64,000 nucleotides of DNA from Simmondsia chinensis (GCA_018398585.1 JAGTTD010000021.1:22845107-22909106); one strand, 5' to 3'; positions 46,040-58,975 are shown, counted from the first letter of the stretch. Numbers and translations are program-made. Notes: generated from the letters alone by a model not told the origin.

Positions 46040-49000
46040 TTATGGATCCAAGCAGATGATTTCAGCACGAACCGAGCGTCGAAACCGAATCAACTCCTTG
46101 AGCAGTCTCCAACCTCCATCCATTGAGGCTGGTTTAACGGTCATCTTTTCAAGCAGAGGTGAATTTGCAAGTACAAGTTCAATGAAGTCTAGCTCTGCAC
46201 TAGCACCTGAAATGCCCACTATTTTCAATACTCTAAGTTGTTGCAATGGGTATTCCCAGTAATCAACTTCTGTCCAGAATCTCAACGTCTTTGTCGTAAC
46301 CTTGTCGTTTGGTCGAGCCTACGAAAACATAAACATCAACGACAAAAACAATTTATTTAAACATATACTCTTTGTTTCTTGTCTCCGTGTCTTTTTTGGT
46401 CTTGTGCTCGCTATCTGCTGTGTTGTGTCATGTTTTGAGGCGAGCTTTTCTGTTCCTATTTTCTTATTTTGTATTGGATGTTTTTGGTCCCCGTGTTGTT
46501 GGGGTCGGACTTTGGCCTCGCCTATCGAGTGGCCGGCTTGTTTAGCGACTTTGTCGCAATTTATCGGAAAAAAAAACAAGAATGACATGGCCTGTGAACT
46601 TTATAATAATCTCATCCGAATCCAACCTCAAATATGATGAACCTCAACTTTACACACTGTTGTTAAATAATATTTATTCCTAGAACTAGATAAATGAAAA
46701 CTTTGAAGGAGAAAAAAGTTAGTTAGGATATCTTAAAAAATATTTTTATGCAAAGAAAATGTCCTCCCTTCAACCAAACGGAGCCTAATATAGGCTAGGA
46801 ATCGTTTAGTTCTACTTCAAACAAATGCCCGGGACAATGATCTACCTAGTAAGAGGGAAAGAAATCGAGGAGAAAGTTAGAAGCATACAGTCATCAACAT
46901 CTCAAGCTCCACTATATTTGGGGAACTTCGAAAGAGGCAAAGAGCTGCTTCACTCTCCTTTGGATCATTGAAGTTGATGCGTAACGATAAATAATTCAAA
47001 TCAGCACAAACAATTGACAATCTTCTTGGTATATCTCCAAGTGCCAAATACTAAAAACGAACAGAAAGCAAAGAGCAAATGCGTAAGTCTCCATACACGA
47101 ATATCCATGTCATAATGAAATTTCATTGTAGTTTCTTGGACTCACTCTTGTGTTTAATTTATGGCATTGTAAGTTTACAATAAGCACAATTCGCATACAC
47201 TTGGAGGAGCTTCATGCGATCAATAAGGTCACTCCATTGTGATGGGTCATGGGTTCAAGACTTAGAAACAACCAGCTTAAAAGGTGGAGATAAGACTAAG
47301 TACATCTAACTATCCAGAAAAGCCACATTGATTGTGCATTTGGAAACCAATTACAAATTGCATATTTATGCTTTTAAAGGAGGGAAAGATGGGAAAGGAA
47401 TAAGAAGATATAAGACAATCATAATGCAACGAACATGACACTTTTTGAAAGACATTTTTGTGAGCAGTGTCATAAGTAGGGGGTAGCCGAGCCGAGCATC
47501 TCATTGTTTGAACTCGAGCTGGATAAGGTTATCGAGCTCGAGTTCAAGCCGAGCTCTTATTGAGCATTTCAAACCCTTGTTTTGAACTCGGTTCGATAAG
47601 ATTAGAGCACGTTTGATACTCGCTCGGCTTGGATCGAATCGTTAGGCTTATCGAGCAGAGTCGAGCTTGCTATAAAGCCTACTTGAGCTCATTATCAAAC
47701 CCAATCGAGCTCAAAACTAAGTCGAGCTTGCTATCAAGCCAAACTCATTACTAAAGCCAGGCTTTTCAAGTTATTATCGAGCCATCATCAAACCATTTTC
47801 GAACCAATAGCAACCGTTAACCAGCTTTTAATGAGCTATTGTCGAATTGTTCACGAACATTAACGAGCTGAGCAACCCTTTGTTCAAACTCGGCTCGTTA
47901 AGCTTACCGAGCTTGCTCGAACTCAGCTCAATAAGCTAACGAATCCTCATAATGAACACGAAGGAGCCCTAATCAATTTTGAACGCGAGTAGTTCATAGA
48001 ACATTCGGTTTGTTTATACCCTTAGTGATAAAAAGAGAAAAACACAGGAGAAATCTTGGTTTACCTTTAAGAAGATGCCTTGCAGTTGGAGCCTCTGAAT
48101 ACAAGGAAGATGTTCAAAGAACTTCTCCATATTGCTAGTACTACTTTCCGTCGATTTCAGTTCCATCTTAATAGTCCCACGCAAACTAATGGAAACATCT
48201 GACAACTGAAATGCATTCTCAAAAGTAACTTCTTCAAAAGCACCTCCGACATCAAAGAACATCAGTTTTGGCGCATTGATTTTGAGATGATCAAACCCAT
48301 CAAAGTGCATTAAAGTTAATCTCTCGAGCAAGGGACAAGAAGATATCAAGTTCTCAAAGGCATCTTGGGTCAAGGTAACATGTTGTAGATCGAGATTCTT
48401 CAAATTTGGAAGCCCTTTAAAAGATGAAGGTGGCATTAACAAGCAGTTAAAGAGCTCCAAATGAGTCAAATTCTTGCAGAAAAATAAGCTGGACGGTATT
48501 TTGTACCGTTGATTCCATATATCAAGGATAAACCCTTTAATAGAGCTCCTAGAGATACGAAGGATCCACCGATCAATATCGGAGGTTTCTAGGACTTCTC
48601 TAAGGGATAGCTTGAATTTATGTATTTCACCGTTATGAAGTAAAAGAACGTGATTAATTATGCTAACGAGTTTGTTCCAGATACCCTCACGACCCCCAGA
48701 CAAGGGGTGATATTCGTCATCAAATATGAGAGTCGGAATCGTAGCCCACTTATACCTCCATTTGCTTGACAAGATACTTGTCCTCACAGCATCTTGGATC
48801 GGTAAGTATGATAAAATATGCTCAATAATATGTATCGGTAAGTGAGTAATTCTGTCTAATTTGATCTCCGAATTGCAAGGGATCTTGCACGACTTTTTTG
48901 GGCTCTGATGAATTCAAATATAATGATTATAAGAAATGTTATGAAAGAGAGAGAGCTAACACAAACATAATGCCATACATTGAGTCTAAAATAAAAGAGA

Positions 49001-51668
49001 TGATTTATAACAAAATAAGTAAACTAAATTCTAAAAGATGACTAAATAAACTATGGATTCACTTAATTTAAAATATTGGTTATATAATATACAGACATAT
49101 GAAAAAAGAAAGGAGAAAAGAAACTATGCAACTTGTAGGCCGCCTGTGAGGCTTTAATGTAATACTAAAACAAAGTAAAAGTTACGGTTCTAGAACAAAA
49201 GGTCTTCCGTTTAGTTCTCATATCCCGGACCCGGCTTACTACCTTAAGAAAGTTCAACTTATAGGTCAACTACTAGTACTTATGTCTACTTAGCAACATT
49301 GATGCCTAGTCCGTTTTGATTACCCCGCTAAACTGCATCTCTGACCACACATAAAAAAGCCAAAAGACATGCCTACCCGTATAGAAAATACATAAATAAA
49401 GGTCCATATATTTTGCTCAGTATTGAATTGTATCAACTTAGTCCCACTTACACGGTCAATTTACTAGTAACTTGCTCACAAAGCCCATTAAGATAACCCA
49501 CGTGAAGTGTTTGGTGAATGTGTTTGAAATCAACAAAGGTTGGTTCGTGTTTGTTTGGAGACTTGATAAGTAAATGAGTCGTATTTTAACAAATGTTGCT
49601 TAGCTCGTTAAAATTTGTGAGCGGCCCATTAAGGGCTTACTAAGAGCTTGTTAATTGCTCAATATTAGCTTAACAATGATTGATGGTGAATCCATATTAG
49701 CTGCCTAATGAATCAATGTCGGTTCAGTAGGAGCACTAATAGTTTGGCTGAACACAATTAAACTAACGAGCTGAGTCGAATTGAGTATCAAGTACACTAG
49801 TATCTTATAAAAACCTGTGTAAGGCTCAAACTCCATCTTGTTAAGACTTATCGAGTTCGAATTCGAACAAAGGGGTACTCACTCAACTTAGTTCATCATT
49901 GTTTACTCCTAAAGATGATGATTCAAATTCAAGGTCTATAACGAAGCCGAACTTACCATATTACTCCTCTCCGGCTACAAGCAGACTATGAGCTACAAGC
50001 TCAGCCTCAATAATGTATATCAACGAGAAGTTCTATTGATGACGACCTCACTCTTTCAATGAACAACCTGATTTCCATGAAATAGACCAAATTCTGTCAG
50101 AATATATCCCAATTAAGAACCCATGTCACTTCGGAGTTGCAAGAAAGACGATATCAAACACATAAGTCTAATGCACTACTCCATAGAATTTCAATTAGTT
50201 TAATGATAAACCTCACATATGCCAATTCCTTGGGTCAAGGCCATACCCAAAAAAATTTCACGTAAATAGCTAAAGTAAACAAAATACCCAGTCAGGGCCA
50301 ATCCTAAAATCTTTAAGGCCTAAAGCAGACATTTTGAAACAAGGCTCGTCATATATATTAAAGTTTTTTCAGTAACATATATTATTAAATAAATTATAAG
50401 ATAGGTATATTTCAAATTAAGATCCTCATAATTTAGAGGTTACGAGAATTTGGGGGGCTCCAAGCAGCCGCTTGGGTTGCTTAAGGTCTTGACCGGCCTC
50501 GTAACCAGCTAATTATCCACTTTATTTATAGACTATTGCAAGGCTGTGCTTCATTAAGAAAGCTTAAGAGATAAAGAGAATACATAAAAATCAAATATAC
50601 AAAAGTTGTTTAAAAATAGAAAAAGTTTTTATTTTCAGTTTTTTTTTGACATCTCTAATTTTTCCTTTCCATTTTTCATATGGAGAACATATTTAAAAGG
50701 GGATAACATTTTTCCAATATATAATACTTGAAAATGTATTCAAGCAGTTCCAATTTTCCATTCTCAAAACTGAAAGTTTATATGCATAAGTAATACTTAA
50801 AATCCCAAAACCCCATAATCAGGTTCGACCCCAACCAAAACAATGAAGATAACCAATCCGAAGATGATCGTTTCGAGTATATCTTAACGGCGAAAATTCG
50901 GATATTAGTTCAAGTACAAATATATTTTGGGATACATAACTCTAAATGCAGACTGTCTACTCATAATGCTTAATCGAACACAAGGAAAAGGAGTAATTCA
51001 TTGTTGAAATAGAATACAACAATAACATATACATACGATATACTTAATCATTCCATATGTTAATTCACAGGGTCCTATTACGTGGCATTGGCCTTGAAAA
51101 TCAATTATGTGATATCATTCACCCCGATAAATATAATCAACACCCACGTCGTATTTATAATTTGTAAATCGTTTATGACATTACTATGTAAATGGCTGGA
51201 GCATGAAAAGGAAGGAACAAAACAATAAGAGAGAGCAAGAAAAAAACCAAAGGAAAATATAGAGGTGGAAAATTCTAAAAAAAGGTAAATTATTTTCCAA
51301 ATTTTTCAAATGAATAGGAAAAATAACTGAAAAATTCCCTATTTATATAAGTAGCTCCTAAAAATTCTCCTTACCCTATGCATGAACTTGATGAATTTTT
51401 GTCAAAAATTTAATCATCGAGGTAAGCCTCACCTCTACATAGTGTTACTCTGAATTGACGTTGATTCTAAAGGACCCACAACCCTCAAAAGACGTAAAAG
51501 AACTAACAAATCAAACTGATATCAACAACGACCTATGCATTCTTCAACTCAAAGATAACATCGAAATTAACCGAAATTTCACAAAATAAAGCTCAATCCA
51601 CAATCAATACATATAAGAAAAACACAATGCAAGTACAAAAAACATGCGAATTTGTGACTAACCTGCAT
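46040..51668 (-). CDS. F-box/FBD/LRR-repeat protein
   Basis: Plant F-box proteins of this kind are substrate receptors of SCF ubiquitin ligases. Exons 48065-48904, 46889-47050 and 46040-46318 join in phase. A two-codon first exon (51663-51668, MQ) is proposed at CAATTGATGCAG|GTTAGT, giving 428 residues. The F-box is near residues 19-60 (DRITHLPIHIIEHILSYLPI, then SILSSKWRYKWATIP). LRR-like segments follow (NLTHLELFNCLL, LPNLKNLDLQHVTL, ISSCPLLERLTLMHFDGFDH). The FBD-type end reads LQQLRVLKIVGISG and LANSPLLEKMTV. It resembles Arabidopsis At1g13570-type proteins; the target is unknown. The 2.76-kb first intron and the tiny first exon are inference; a start inside another upstream exon is possible. 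Intron 3 holds a LINE-like fragment, intron 2 an Au-type SINE. Two broken relatives lie upstream. Confidence 0.85.
46380..46572 (+). mobile_element. LINE-like 3' end, F-box intron 3
   Basis: A T- and G-rich sequence ends GCAATTTATCGGAAAAAAAA. CTCGCCTATCGAGTGGCC and the A-run match the element at 164-1162. It is inserted opposite to the gene. Heavily 5' truncated. Confidence 0.5.
46690..46795 (+). mobile_element. MITE end, AAAACATTTTCC family
   Basis: GCAAAGAAAATGTCCTCCCT and TCAACCAAACGGAGCC are the right end of the family seen at 35021-35393. The left part is lost. Confidence 0.5.
47205..47312 (+). mobile_element. tRNA-headed Au/TS-type SINE
   Basis: The head ends in a B box (GGGTCATGGGTTCAAGACTT), followed by AGAAACAACCAGC and GATAAGACTAAGTACATCT. 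The last two are the start of the body carried by the 5S-headed copies (GGAAACAGCC, GGTAAGGCTGCGTACATC). The 3' end is lost. Traces of the same insertion remain in the related intron at about 55090-55150, so it predates the F-box duplication. Confidence 0.6.
47480..47965. repeat. degenerate CGAGCTCGAG repeat, F-box intron 2
   Basis: About 480 bases of GAGCTCGAGTT, CTCGGCTTGG and TTATCGAGC variants without a frame. Same class as at 27.1 and 39.9 kb. Confidence 0.55.
48905..51662. other. long first intron of the F-box gene
   Basis: It holds a degenerate TCGTTAA/GAGCTT repeat (49510-49900) and the dispersed GGGGGGCTCC repeat (50295-50505). I see no other gene. It counts as an intron only if the two-codon first exon is right. 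Confidence 0.4.
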
Positions 51669-52530
51669 CAATTGGAGGAAGAGAGACGGGAGCTAGGGTT
51701 AAATATTGGGGAAAAGATGAAAACGAGATAAGTATATTTGATTAGGGATCAACTAATCCAATTCAAATTCAAAACATCCATATTTATAGTTTATTTAAAT
51801 TCTTAAATAAATTATTATATTATAATATTATTAATATATAATGCTAATAATAATATAATAATAATAATACAATAGTAATACTTTTTTTTTTTTTTGAACA
51901 AATACAATAGTAATACCTTGATACTCAATTTCGACAAATTATTATGCCTTCTTTTTCCATTTGATAAATATACTAAAGGAAAAATATTATTTGGGTACCT
52001 TATATTTGATCATTTATTACCTAGATATTATAGCATTTTAATATATATAATAAAATACCCTGAAGTTTTAAAATTTATCAAGTAGGTACCCTATGCGAGA
52101 ATTTGGTAAATTTTTATGAAAATTCAAACATTTTTCAGTATAAAGCACTAATTCAGTATATGATTACAATAATATCTATGTATCATCAATTTTTTCAACA
52201 AAAATCAAACGTAAAATGAAAAAAATGCCACTAAATTATGACAGAAGATATTGATATATTAGTAAAATAATGTGGTGTATTAACATTTAATGATAAGAAA
52301 TTATAACATATTATAGGTAACGCCTATATATTGCTATAAGTAAGCTCTATGGTGGCAATTTTTAATAAAAATTTATATAATTTTAAAAATAGTACCTAAT
52401 TGATGCAATTTTTAATCTTCAGAGTACTTCACTATATATATTAAAATATCAGATTATCCAAGTGATAAATCCTTAAATCTCAAGATAATTAAGTGATAAA
52501 TTCCTATAATAAATGTTAATAAACTAACAT
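51669..52530. other. AT-rich flank of the F-box gene
   Basis: Leader and promoter side of the F-box gene, then very AT-rich sequence with (TAA)n near 51840-51870 and a T-run at 51883. No gene seen. Confidence 0.45.
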
Positions 52531-52539
52531 TTTTGAAAG

Positions 52540-52737
52540 TTTAAGCTGATAAGTGAAGGACCAAACTTAGTTTATACTCTAACATATGCCCTTCACGCAA
52601 ATATTCATTGAGCTCGAAGCACGTATATTGTCCAAGCCCACCTCAAAACTTGTGTTAAAATTATATTAATACTGAAAACAGGACTACTAGGGTTTAAGCT
52701 GATAAATAAAAATTTAAAATTGTTTTTATGCTCTAAC
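52540..52737 (-). mobile_element. TRIM, second family
   Basis: On the minus strand TTGTTAGAGCATAAAAACAA (LTR, from 52736) leads through a decayed internal stretch (GGGCTTGGACAATATACGTG) to TATGTTAGAGTATAAACTAA (second LTR, near 52590). Total about 200 bp, non-coding. No good primer-binding site is left. Confidence 0.55.
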
Positions 52738-52739
52738 AA

Positions 52740-53900
52740 TAAAGATTATAATATTAAATAGTTATTAAAAAATCTTAACCAATAATAGTTCGATACGAAT
52801 TTGTTCATGATTTTTATAGAAAGAATATTATTATACTATAACAAGCTCGACATGTTAAAAATTTTAAATTTAAAAAAATTTTTAATTTTGAACGACATTA
52901 TTTTAACTTTGAGTCGAATTTTGTTCGAGTTCGGGTTAGATTTGGTGGCACCCTAATCCAACCAAACTCAAATTCCATTTATCGATATTTAGAGCCGAAT
53001 ATTTACAACATATCTTTTCACATACAAATTCGTTATAAATGAATGAAATTTGGTAAATAGGACTTACAAACAAATATAATAAAATGTGAGAGCCCTTGTA
53101 GGAATCTAAACTCAAATATATAAAAAGGTTTGCAATTTTAAAAAATTAACTATATTTTTTTAATTTTTTAAAGTCACACCAAAACTTTTCAAACTTTTAC
53201 AATATCACACCGTAATATTAACATTCGTTAGTTCAGATATTTAAAAAATTAATTAAAAAGTTTTGATTTTAAATTTGAAATAATTATAAAACGTTTAGAA
53301 AATATTTCAGATATTTAAAAAAAACTCAGTATGTTAAAAATAATTATTATATTTAAAAAAAATACTATTTTAAATGTCACATTAGCAAAACATAATGAAT
53401 ATTGAAAGTGCTAATATTAAGATATGACATAAAAAAAATTTAAAAAATTAGAATGTAATTTCAAAAAATTAAAAAATTTAAATAATTTCCCGTTAAAGAC
53501 CCTAAAAACAGTCACAAACCTTGACACACTCCGAGAATATTTGCCCTATATTTCGCTAAGCATGCTTTTGGTAGAGGGGGGATTGCAAATTGGCTCGATA
53601 ATCGGCCGAGCTAAAAAGTTGAGGTGGTCTGTTTAGTCAAACTCGTATAGCACCTACGCATGCTCCTTGGGATCCTTATTCTGTAGGATACATATTTTCG
53701 ACAATATATATGTACATTCTTGTTCGAATTCGAGGAATATCCTCCTACAACTTTTTACTGAAAACACTAACATATTCCTGCCACATCGATAGTGTTCGGT
53801 AAAAACACCATCAAAGTCTAACAACCCTATCATGCCTCAGAAACCAAATTTCCTAAAACACTAAATCACTTGCATAAAAATGGCTAACGTTTAGGTACTC
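52740..53900. other. AT-rich intergenic, no gene seen
   Basis: AT-rich with a weak GAGTTCGGGTT repeat near 52900. No open frame with recognisable content. Confidence 0.5.
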
Positions 53901-54254
53901 TCAAAATCGAAGTTTCATGACGACATATCCTGGTTTCTCGACAAGATAATGATACTAGCCCGAGCCGAGGCTTCGTGGGAAAAGGTGAAACTCCTCGACC
54001 ACTGTGCAACTTTCATCAATCGTATAAATTGGATTGATTGTGATTGTTTCCAGCACCCTCTTTCTGCTCTAAGTCTTGACATGTCCAATTTTCAAATTTC
54101 ACACAGCTGTTCAAATTTGCAATCTTGGTTATCATCACCACTCCAAAAGCTCATCGTAGGTCAATGAAACCCGTTGTGTTTCCGAACCTCTCAAAAGTAA
54201 GACATTAGCGACAACAGCAATAATAATCAAAGCCCTGTGGTGGGGTTTATAAGG

Positions 54255-54480
54255 GAATCGAATTATGTCAAGGTGAATTTTCACTGAAACAAAGTTATTT
54301 CTCACCGCAAGAATAAAAACGCCAAATGATACATATGTTCTAATGGTTTTGTTCGTAGGTAATCGAGATAGTGAGTTCTGAACCAACGACTTCTTAGGCC
54401 TCAACCTTGATAATTTTACCACTAGATTGAGGCCTCATTAGCGAAATAATGATCTTCTAGGTATTGCTATGATACATGGG
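54255..54480 (-). mobile_element. tRNA-headed dispersed repeat, copy 1
   Basis: On the minus strand CAATCTAGTGGTAAAATTAT is an A box and AGTCGTTGGTTCAGAACTCA a B box; GAGGCC flanks both sides. The copy at 58225-58500 shares the head, about 60 bases before it (CCTAGAAGATCAT) and about 120 after it. It resembles a SINE with an extra leader. Confidence 0.55.
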
Positions 54481-55335
54481 CATCCCCAGTAGGATAGATA
54501 TGCATGACTACAAAAGTATCATTTTGGAGGACTCGAAGATAAGATCTCTTGTCCTAAAGACATCAAAATTGACAGTTTTACCTCTAGATACCAAAGGATT
54601 CACGTCGAGGCTCCACTCGGTTGGAAGAGAACTTCTACTATCAAGGCTCCGTTTCGTCTCAAATATCAATCAGGGAGTTAATATGGATTCATCATCAATC
54701 GACTATCAAGCAATTAACAAGCTCTAAAGGAGTTCTTAACCGAAAATTCACAAACTTTAATGAGCTAAGCACCATATGTCCGAGCTTGCCTTGTTTATTT
54801 ATCAATTCCAAACACGTTCACCAAACACTTGGTTCGGTCTATAAATAATTTACATTGAATCATTTCAGTGCTAGAGTAAAGTGATATTAAGTTAGTAACA
54901 AAATTTAATGGTCAGGTCATGGATGGGCTTAATTTAAATAAGCCAATAGATTGTTATATTATATCACATCATGTGCATTTAACAAGACTATAACACTGAA
55001 GGTTAAATTATTAGCATGGTTTCTTGGTATCACTTCTATATATTTAACTTATGGCTTTATAAGTTCACAATAAACGCAATTTGCATACACTAGAGGGCCA
55101 TAGTGCAATCCTAAGGTTGCTCCAATTTGACCCATCAGTACCCAAACTATCAAGAAGTCCTTGTGCATTGGAAACCCTTCGAATTGCATATATCATACTC
55201 TCGAAAGATAGAAAGACGGGCAAGGAATAAGAAAATATGAGAAAGTCGTAACACAACAAGCACATCATTTTTAGAAAAAGAAATTATTTTTTGAGTAGTG
55301 TGACAAGAAAAAGAACTCACAGAAGTCAAAGTCTA

Positions 55336-56205
55336 CCTTCAAAGGAATTCGAGAGTCTCGAGCCTCTCAATGAGAGAAAGGGGAGCAAAGAACTTCTCCA
55401 GATTGCTGGTACTGTTTATTCAAAGATTCCACTCCATCGGGTTCATCTCATTCTTACTAATAGAATAGTTTGACAGCGGGATTGTATCCATAAAGGCAAT
55501 GTTGTTAAATGTGCCAATAACATGGAGGCACACGAGACTCCGTGCATTGACTTTGTGATGATCAAACCCGTCAAAGCCCAACAAACTCAATTTCTCCAAC
55601 AGTGAACAAGAAGATATGAGATGCTCAAAGGCATGTTCTGACAAGGTCATATTTGTTAAATGGAGATTTTTTAAACTTGGAAATCCTTTAAAGGATGATG
55701 GTGGTCTTAACAGGCAATTATTGAGCTCCAAATGAAACAAAGTCTCGAAAGAAAAAAGAGGAGACAATACTTTGTACCGTTCTCCATAAAATAGTTGAAG
55801 GATAAACATTGTGATGGATCTCCTAAATATGCAAAGGATCCGTCGATGGAGGGCAACAGGATCAATGTAATTAATACGGGATAATTTGAAAAAGTTTATT
55901 CCGCTCATATGAAGTAGAAGCACATGATTAATCACAAAAATCAGCCGGCTTGGGAAACATGTGTCATACTGATACATCATGACACAATCGTTATCAAAAA
56001 TAAGATTCGGAATGAATACCCATTTATACCTCCATTTAGTAGACAAAATACCTATCATCCCAATTTCGCGAATCGGTAAGCACAACAAAATATGATTAAT
56101 AATAGATTGGGGCAAGTGTGTAATCCTGTCTGAATAATCTCCGCATCTTCTCTTAGTCTCCGACGCATTAAAAAAATATTTGTTTAGAAACGACACGATA
56201 TAAGT
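55336..56205 (-). pseudogene. F-box/LRR pseudogene, minus-strand copy
   Basis: The frame is intact through the F-box (DRITHLPQSIINHILLCLPI, ILSTKWRYKWVFIPNLIF) and LRR-like part (LELNNCLLRPPSSFKGFPSL, SSCSLLEKLSLLGFDGFDHH), and closely matches exon 2 of the gene at 48065-48904. It then meets an in-frame TGA (55420-55422) and another near 55338, with readable gene sequence between them (TSNLEKFF). The next intron still resembles intron 2 of the intact gene (55000-55300 against 47110-47480), but exons for the C-terminal FBD part were not found. A short truncated protein could still be made. Confidence 0.75.
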
Positions 56206-57207
56206 ACCAAAGATACATACTATTATCCTATCAACCAAGTTTGAATAGACAACTTATCGAATTTGGATTTGAGCCAAGGGATGCTCAGCTCAACCGGGTT
56301 TGTTTTACATTCGTAGTTACCAATAAAGATGATGACTCTAGTTCAAGGAACGTAAAAAAACTAAACATATTACTCCAATCCATATCCAAGTTTTAAAATA
56401 TAAGCAGAGTAACTAGGGGACACAAATTCAACCTAAAAAATATGAAATAAGTAATAGGGTGGAGAGTGATGAGGTTTGATCATCAAATAAGAAATATGGG
56501 GTGATGAGGTTGAATTAGACCAGCCATAAATTATACACAAATTTAAATAATGAAAATTGATTTCCTAATACACATAAAAGGCATACGAAAGAAATTATTA
56601 GTGAAAAATCTTTCTCAAAACATATTGCATAGATTAAAAATATTTTCATCAAATAAACCGAATTCTAATTTTTAATCATATGGGGAATGCTATTTTTTAT
56701 TCTGTGCAATGTTAGATCACACATATGGATATAGTCACGTGAGTTTCTTATAAAAGATTATAGCTATAATTCACTGTAAGTTACATAATTAGTTTGATAA
56801 TAATATTTTTTATCTTGATAATAAGAATAATTAAAGTGTCAGAAGCAAAGGTTGTATATATATCATATTATTCATGCAAGCGGGGCCTTGCAATCAAGTT
56901 GAAGATTGAAACAGTGAGGGTTCATTAACATAAACCTCTACTTGTTTTACATTATTCAGATTGAGCTTGTATCCCTTAGTTACTCTGCTTATAGTTTGAA
57001 ACTTTGATATGAACTTGAGTAATATGTTAAATTCAGCTTCTTTACCTCCCTTGAATTCGAATCATCGTTTTTATCGGTAACTACAGATGTAAAACGAATC
57101 TGGTTGAGTCGAGCATCCCTTAGCTCGAATGCAAACTCGATTGATAGAATAATATTATGTATGTTTGATACTCATGTCGTAACATTTCTAAACAATCATT
57201 CTTTAAA

Positions 57208-57740
57208 TGCACCAGAGACCAAAAGAAGATATGGAGATCAACTCAGACACGATTACACACTTACCCCCACCCATTATTAATCATACTTTGTTTTACTTAT
57301 CGATCCGTGAAATTGTGAGAACAAGTATTTTGTCTACTGAATGGAGGTATAAATAAGTTTCCATTCCAAATCTTATTTTTGATAACGATTGTGTCCCGTT
57401 GTATCAGTACAACCCATATTTTACGAGCAGGCTGATTTATGTAATAAATCAGGTCCATACGGGCGAAATAAAGACTTTTAAGTTATCCCGTATTGATTAC
57501 GCTGATCCTGTTGCCCTCCATAGATCGATCCTTTGCATTTCTAGGAGATCCGTCGAAATGTTTATCCTTTCAGCTCTTTTATGCCAAACGGTTCAAAATA
57601 CCGTCTACCCTTTTTTCTTGCGAGACTTTAATTAATTTGAAGCTCATAATTGCTTGTTCAAGCCACCATCATCCAATTTAGAAAATATGACCTTGTCCAA
57701 ACATGCATTTAAGCATCTAATTTCTTCTTGTTACTCGTTA
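57208..57740 (+). pseudogene. F-box/LRR pseudogene, plus-strand copy
   Basis: From GAGACCAAAAGAAGATATGG the plus strand follows the copy at 55.3-56.2 kb: a frameshift before the F-box, a TAA inside it (TGGAGGTATAAATAAG), then QYNPYF..RLIYVINQV, FKLSRIDYADPVALHRSILC and ISRRSVEMFIL. It breaks again after CCACCATCATCCAATTTAG and fades near 57740. It faces the minus-strand copy head to head about 1 kb away. Confidence 0.75.
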
Positions 57741-58225
57741 GAGAGTTTGATTTGATTGTTTCATGTTTTGAATTATTTTTGTTAATAAAATGTGTTCGTC
57801 TTTAAGATTGTCAAACATCAAACCACTAAGATTTCTCATGCCAAATAGCCAACACATACAAAGTATATTGGGCAATGTGATGAAGTTTTAGCAGCATGTT
57901 TGAATATGCCTTTATTTTCTAAAGTATAAACTTTTCGAAATATTCTAATGTTAACTTAATTATCAAGACTCCCATTTATAAAGAAAATATTGAATAAAAT
58001 TAAACCATTAAAATCGATATGAAATGTAGCATAAAAAGAAAAACAAAATAAACTTTCGGGTTGGCGATCCATGCACCATAGTTGATATCATGTGTGACTT
58101 TAGTCCATGGCCCCATAGCAAGGGCGCATGGAGAAAAACCGCGAATGTCCAAGCACGCGACCCTGACACGCCAACCCTTCCCCATTAAGTTTGGTCCTGC
58201 GTGTGTGACACACACGTGGATCGGC
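57741..58225. other. intergenic, no gene seen
   Basis: AT-rich to mixed sequence between the pseudogene and the dispersed repeat. A palindromic GTGTGTGACACACACG occurs near 58202-58217. No gene seen. Confidence 0.5.
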
Positions 58226-58500
58226 CTTATGTTACAAAAATCGATGTACGTCAATGTGAATTCTCACTTAGTTAATATTCAACAAAAAATGCCATTCCTT
58301 AAACAAAGAATAAACATATCAAACGATACATATTTTGTAAGGGTTCTTTCATAGCTAAGCGGGTCAGTGAGATTAAAACCGACGGCTTCTTAGGCCTCAA
58401 CCTTGGCAATTTCACAACTAAATTAAGGCCTCATCAGCAAGATGATGATCTTCTAGGCATTGTTAAGATACATGGGCATCTCCAAATACGGCAGATATGC
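58225..58500 (-). mobile_element. tRNA-headed dispersed repeat, copy 2
   Basis: Same orientation and order as 54255-54480: TTAATTTAGTTGTGAAATTG, GGCCTAAGAAGCCGTCGGTT and CCTAGAAGATCATCATC on the minus strand. The two copies bracket both F-box pseudogenes. Confidence 0.55.
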
Positions 58501-58799
58501 ATGAAAACTACCACAAAATTTCCAACAGCTGTAAACTACCACTTTTAAATGGGTAACGCACATATTACCCATTTAATTATATTGGTGACTTTTTTTTTAT
58601 TAAATGATAGCTTTTCTACTCCAAATATGTTAATAATGCACTCATGGTTGATAATACTAATAAATACTTGTTATATTTATAACTATTAAAATAAATTATT
58701 AAATTAATATTACTAAATATAGTTCAAATTATCTTAATAACCAAATATATATATATATATATAATAACAATAATATATCATTCAAATGTCTAACATAAC

Positions 58800-58975
58800 T
58801 ATATGAACGGATCAATCGTGTCAAGTCAAATTCAAATTCAACCCAATTACCTAAATGGGTTAAATGGGTCGATCCAAATTCAACCCGCCTTCAAAACCCC
58901 CAACCCAAACCCGCTATCTTCGCGTCATGTTCATGTCGTGCTATCCTGTCGTGTCTGATTTTGCCAGCCCTAGCT
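58800..58975. repeat. AATGGGTTAAATGGGTC dispersed repeat
   Basis: CCTAAATGGGTTAAATGGGT, CCAACCCAAACCCGC and TCATGTTCATGTCGTG match the class at 7860-7970 and 31.7-32.2 kb. Confidence 0.5.

Noticed and set aside
54476..54727. Plus-strand frame of 83 codons near the F-box pseudogene
   Set aside because: Checked on both strands for missing FBD exons; no match to the intact gene's exons 3 and 4.
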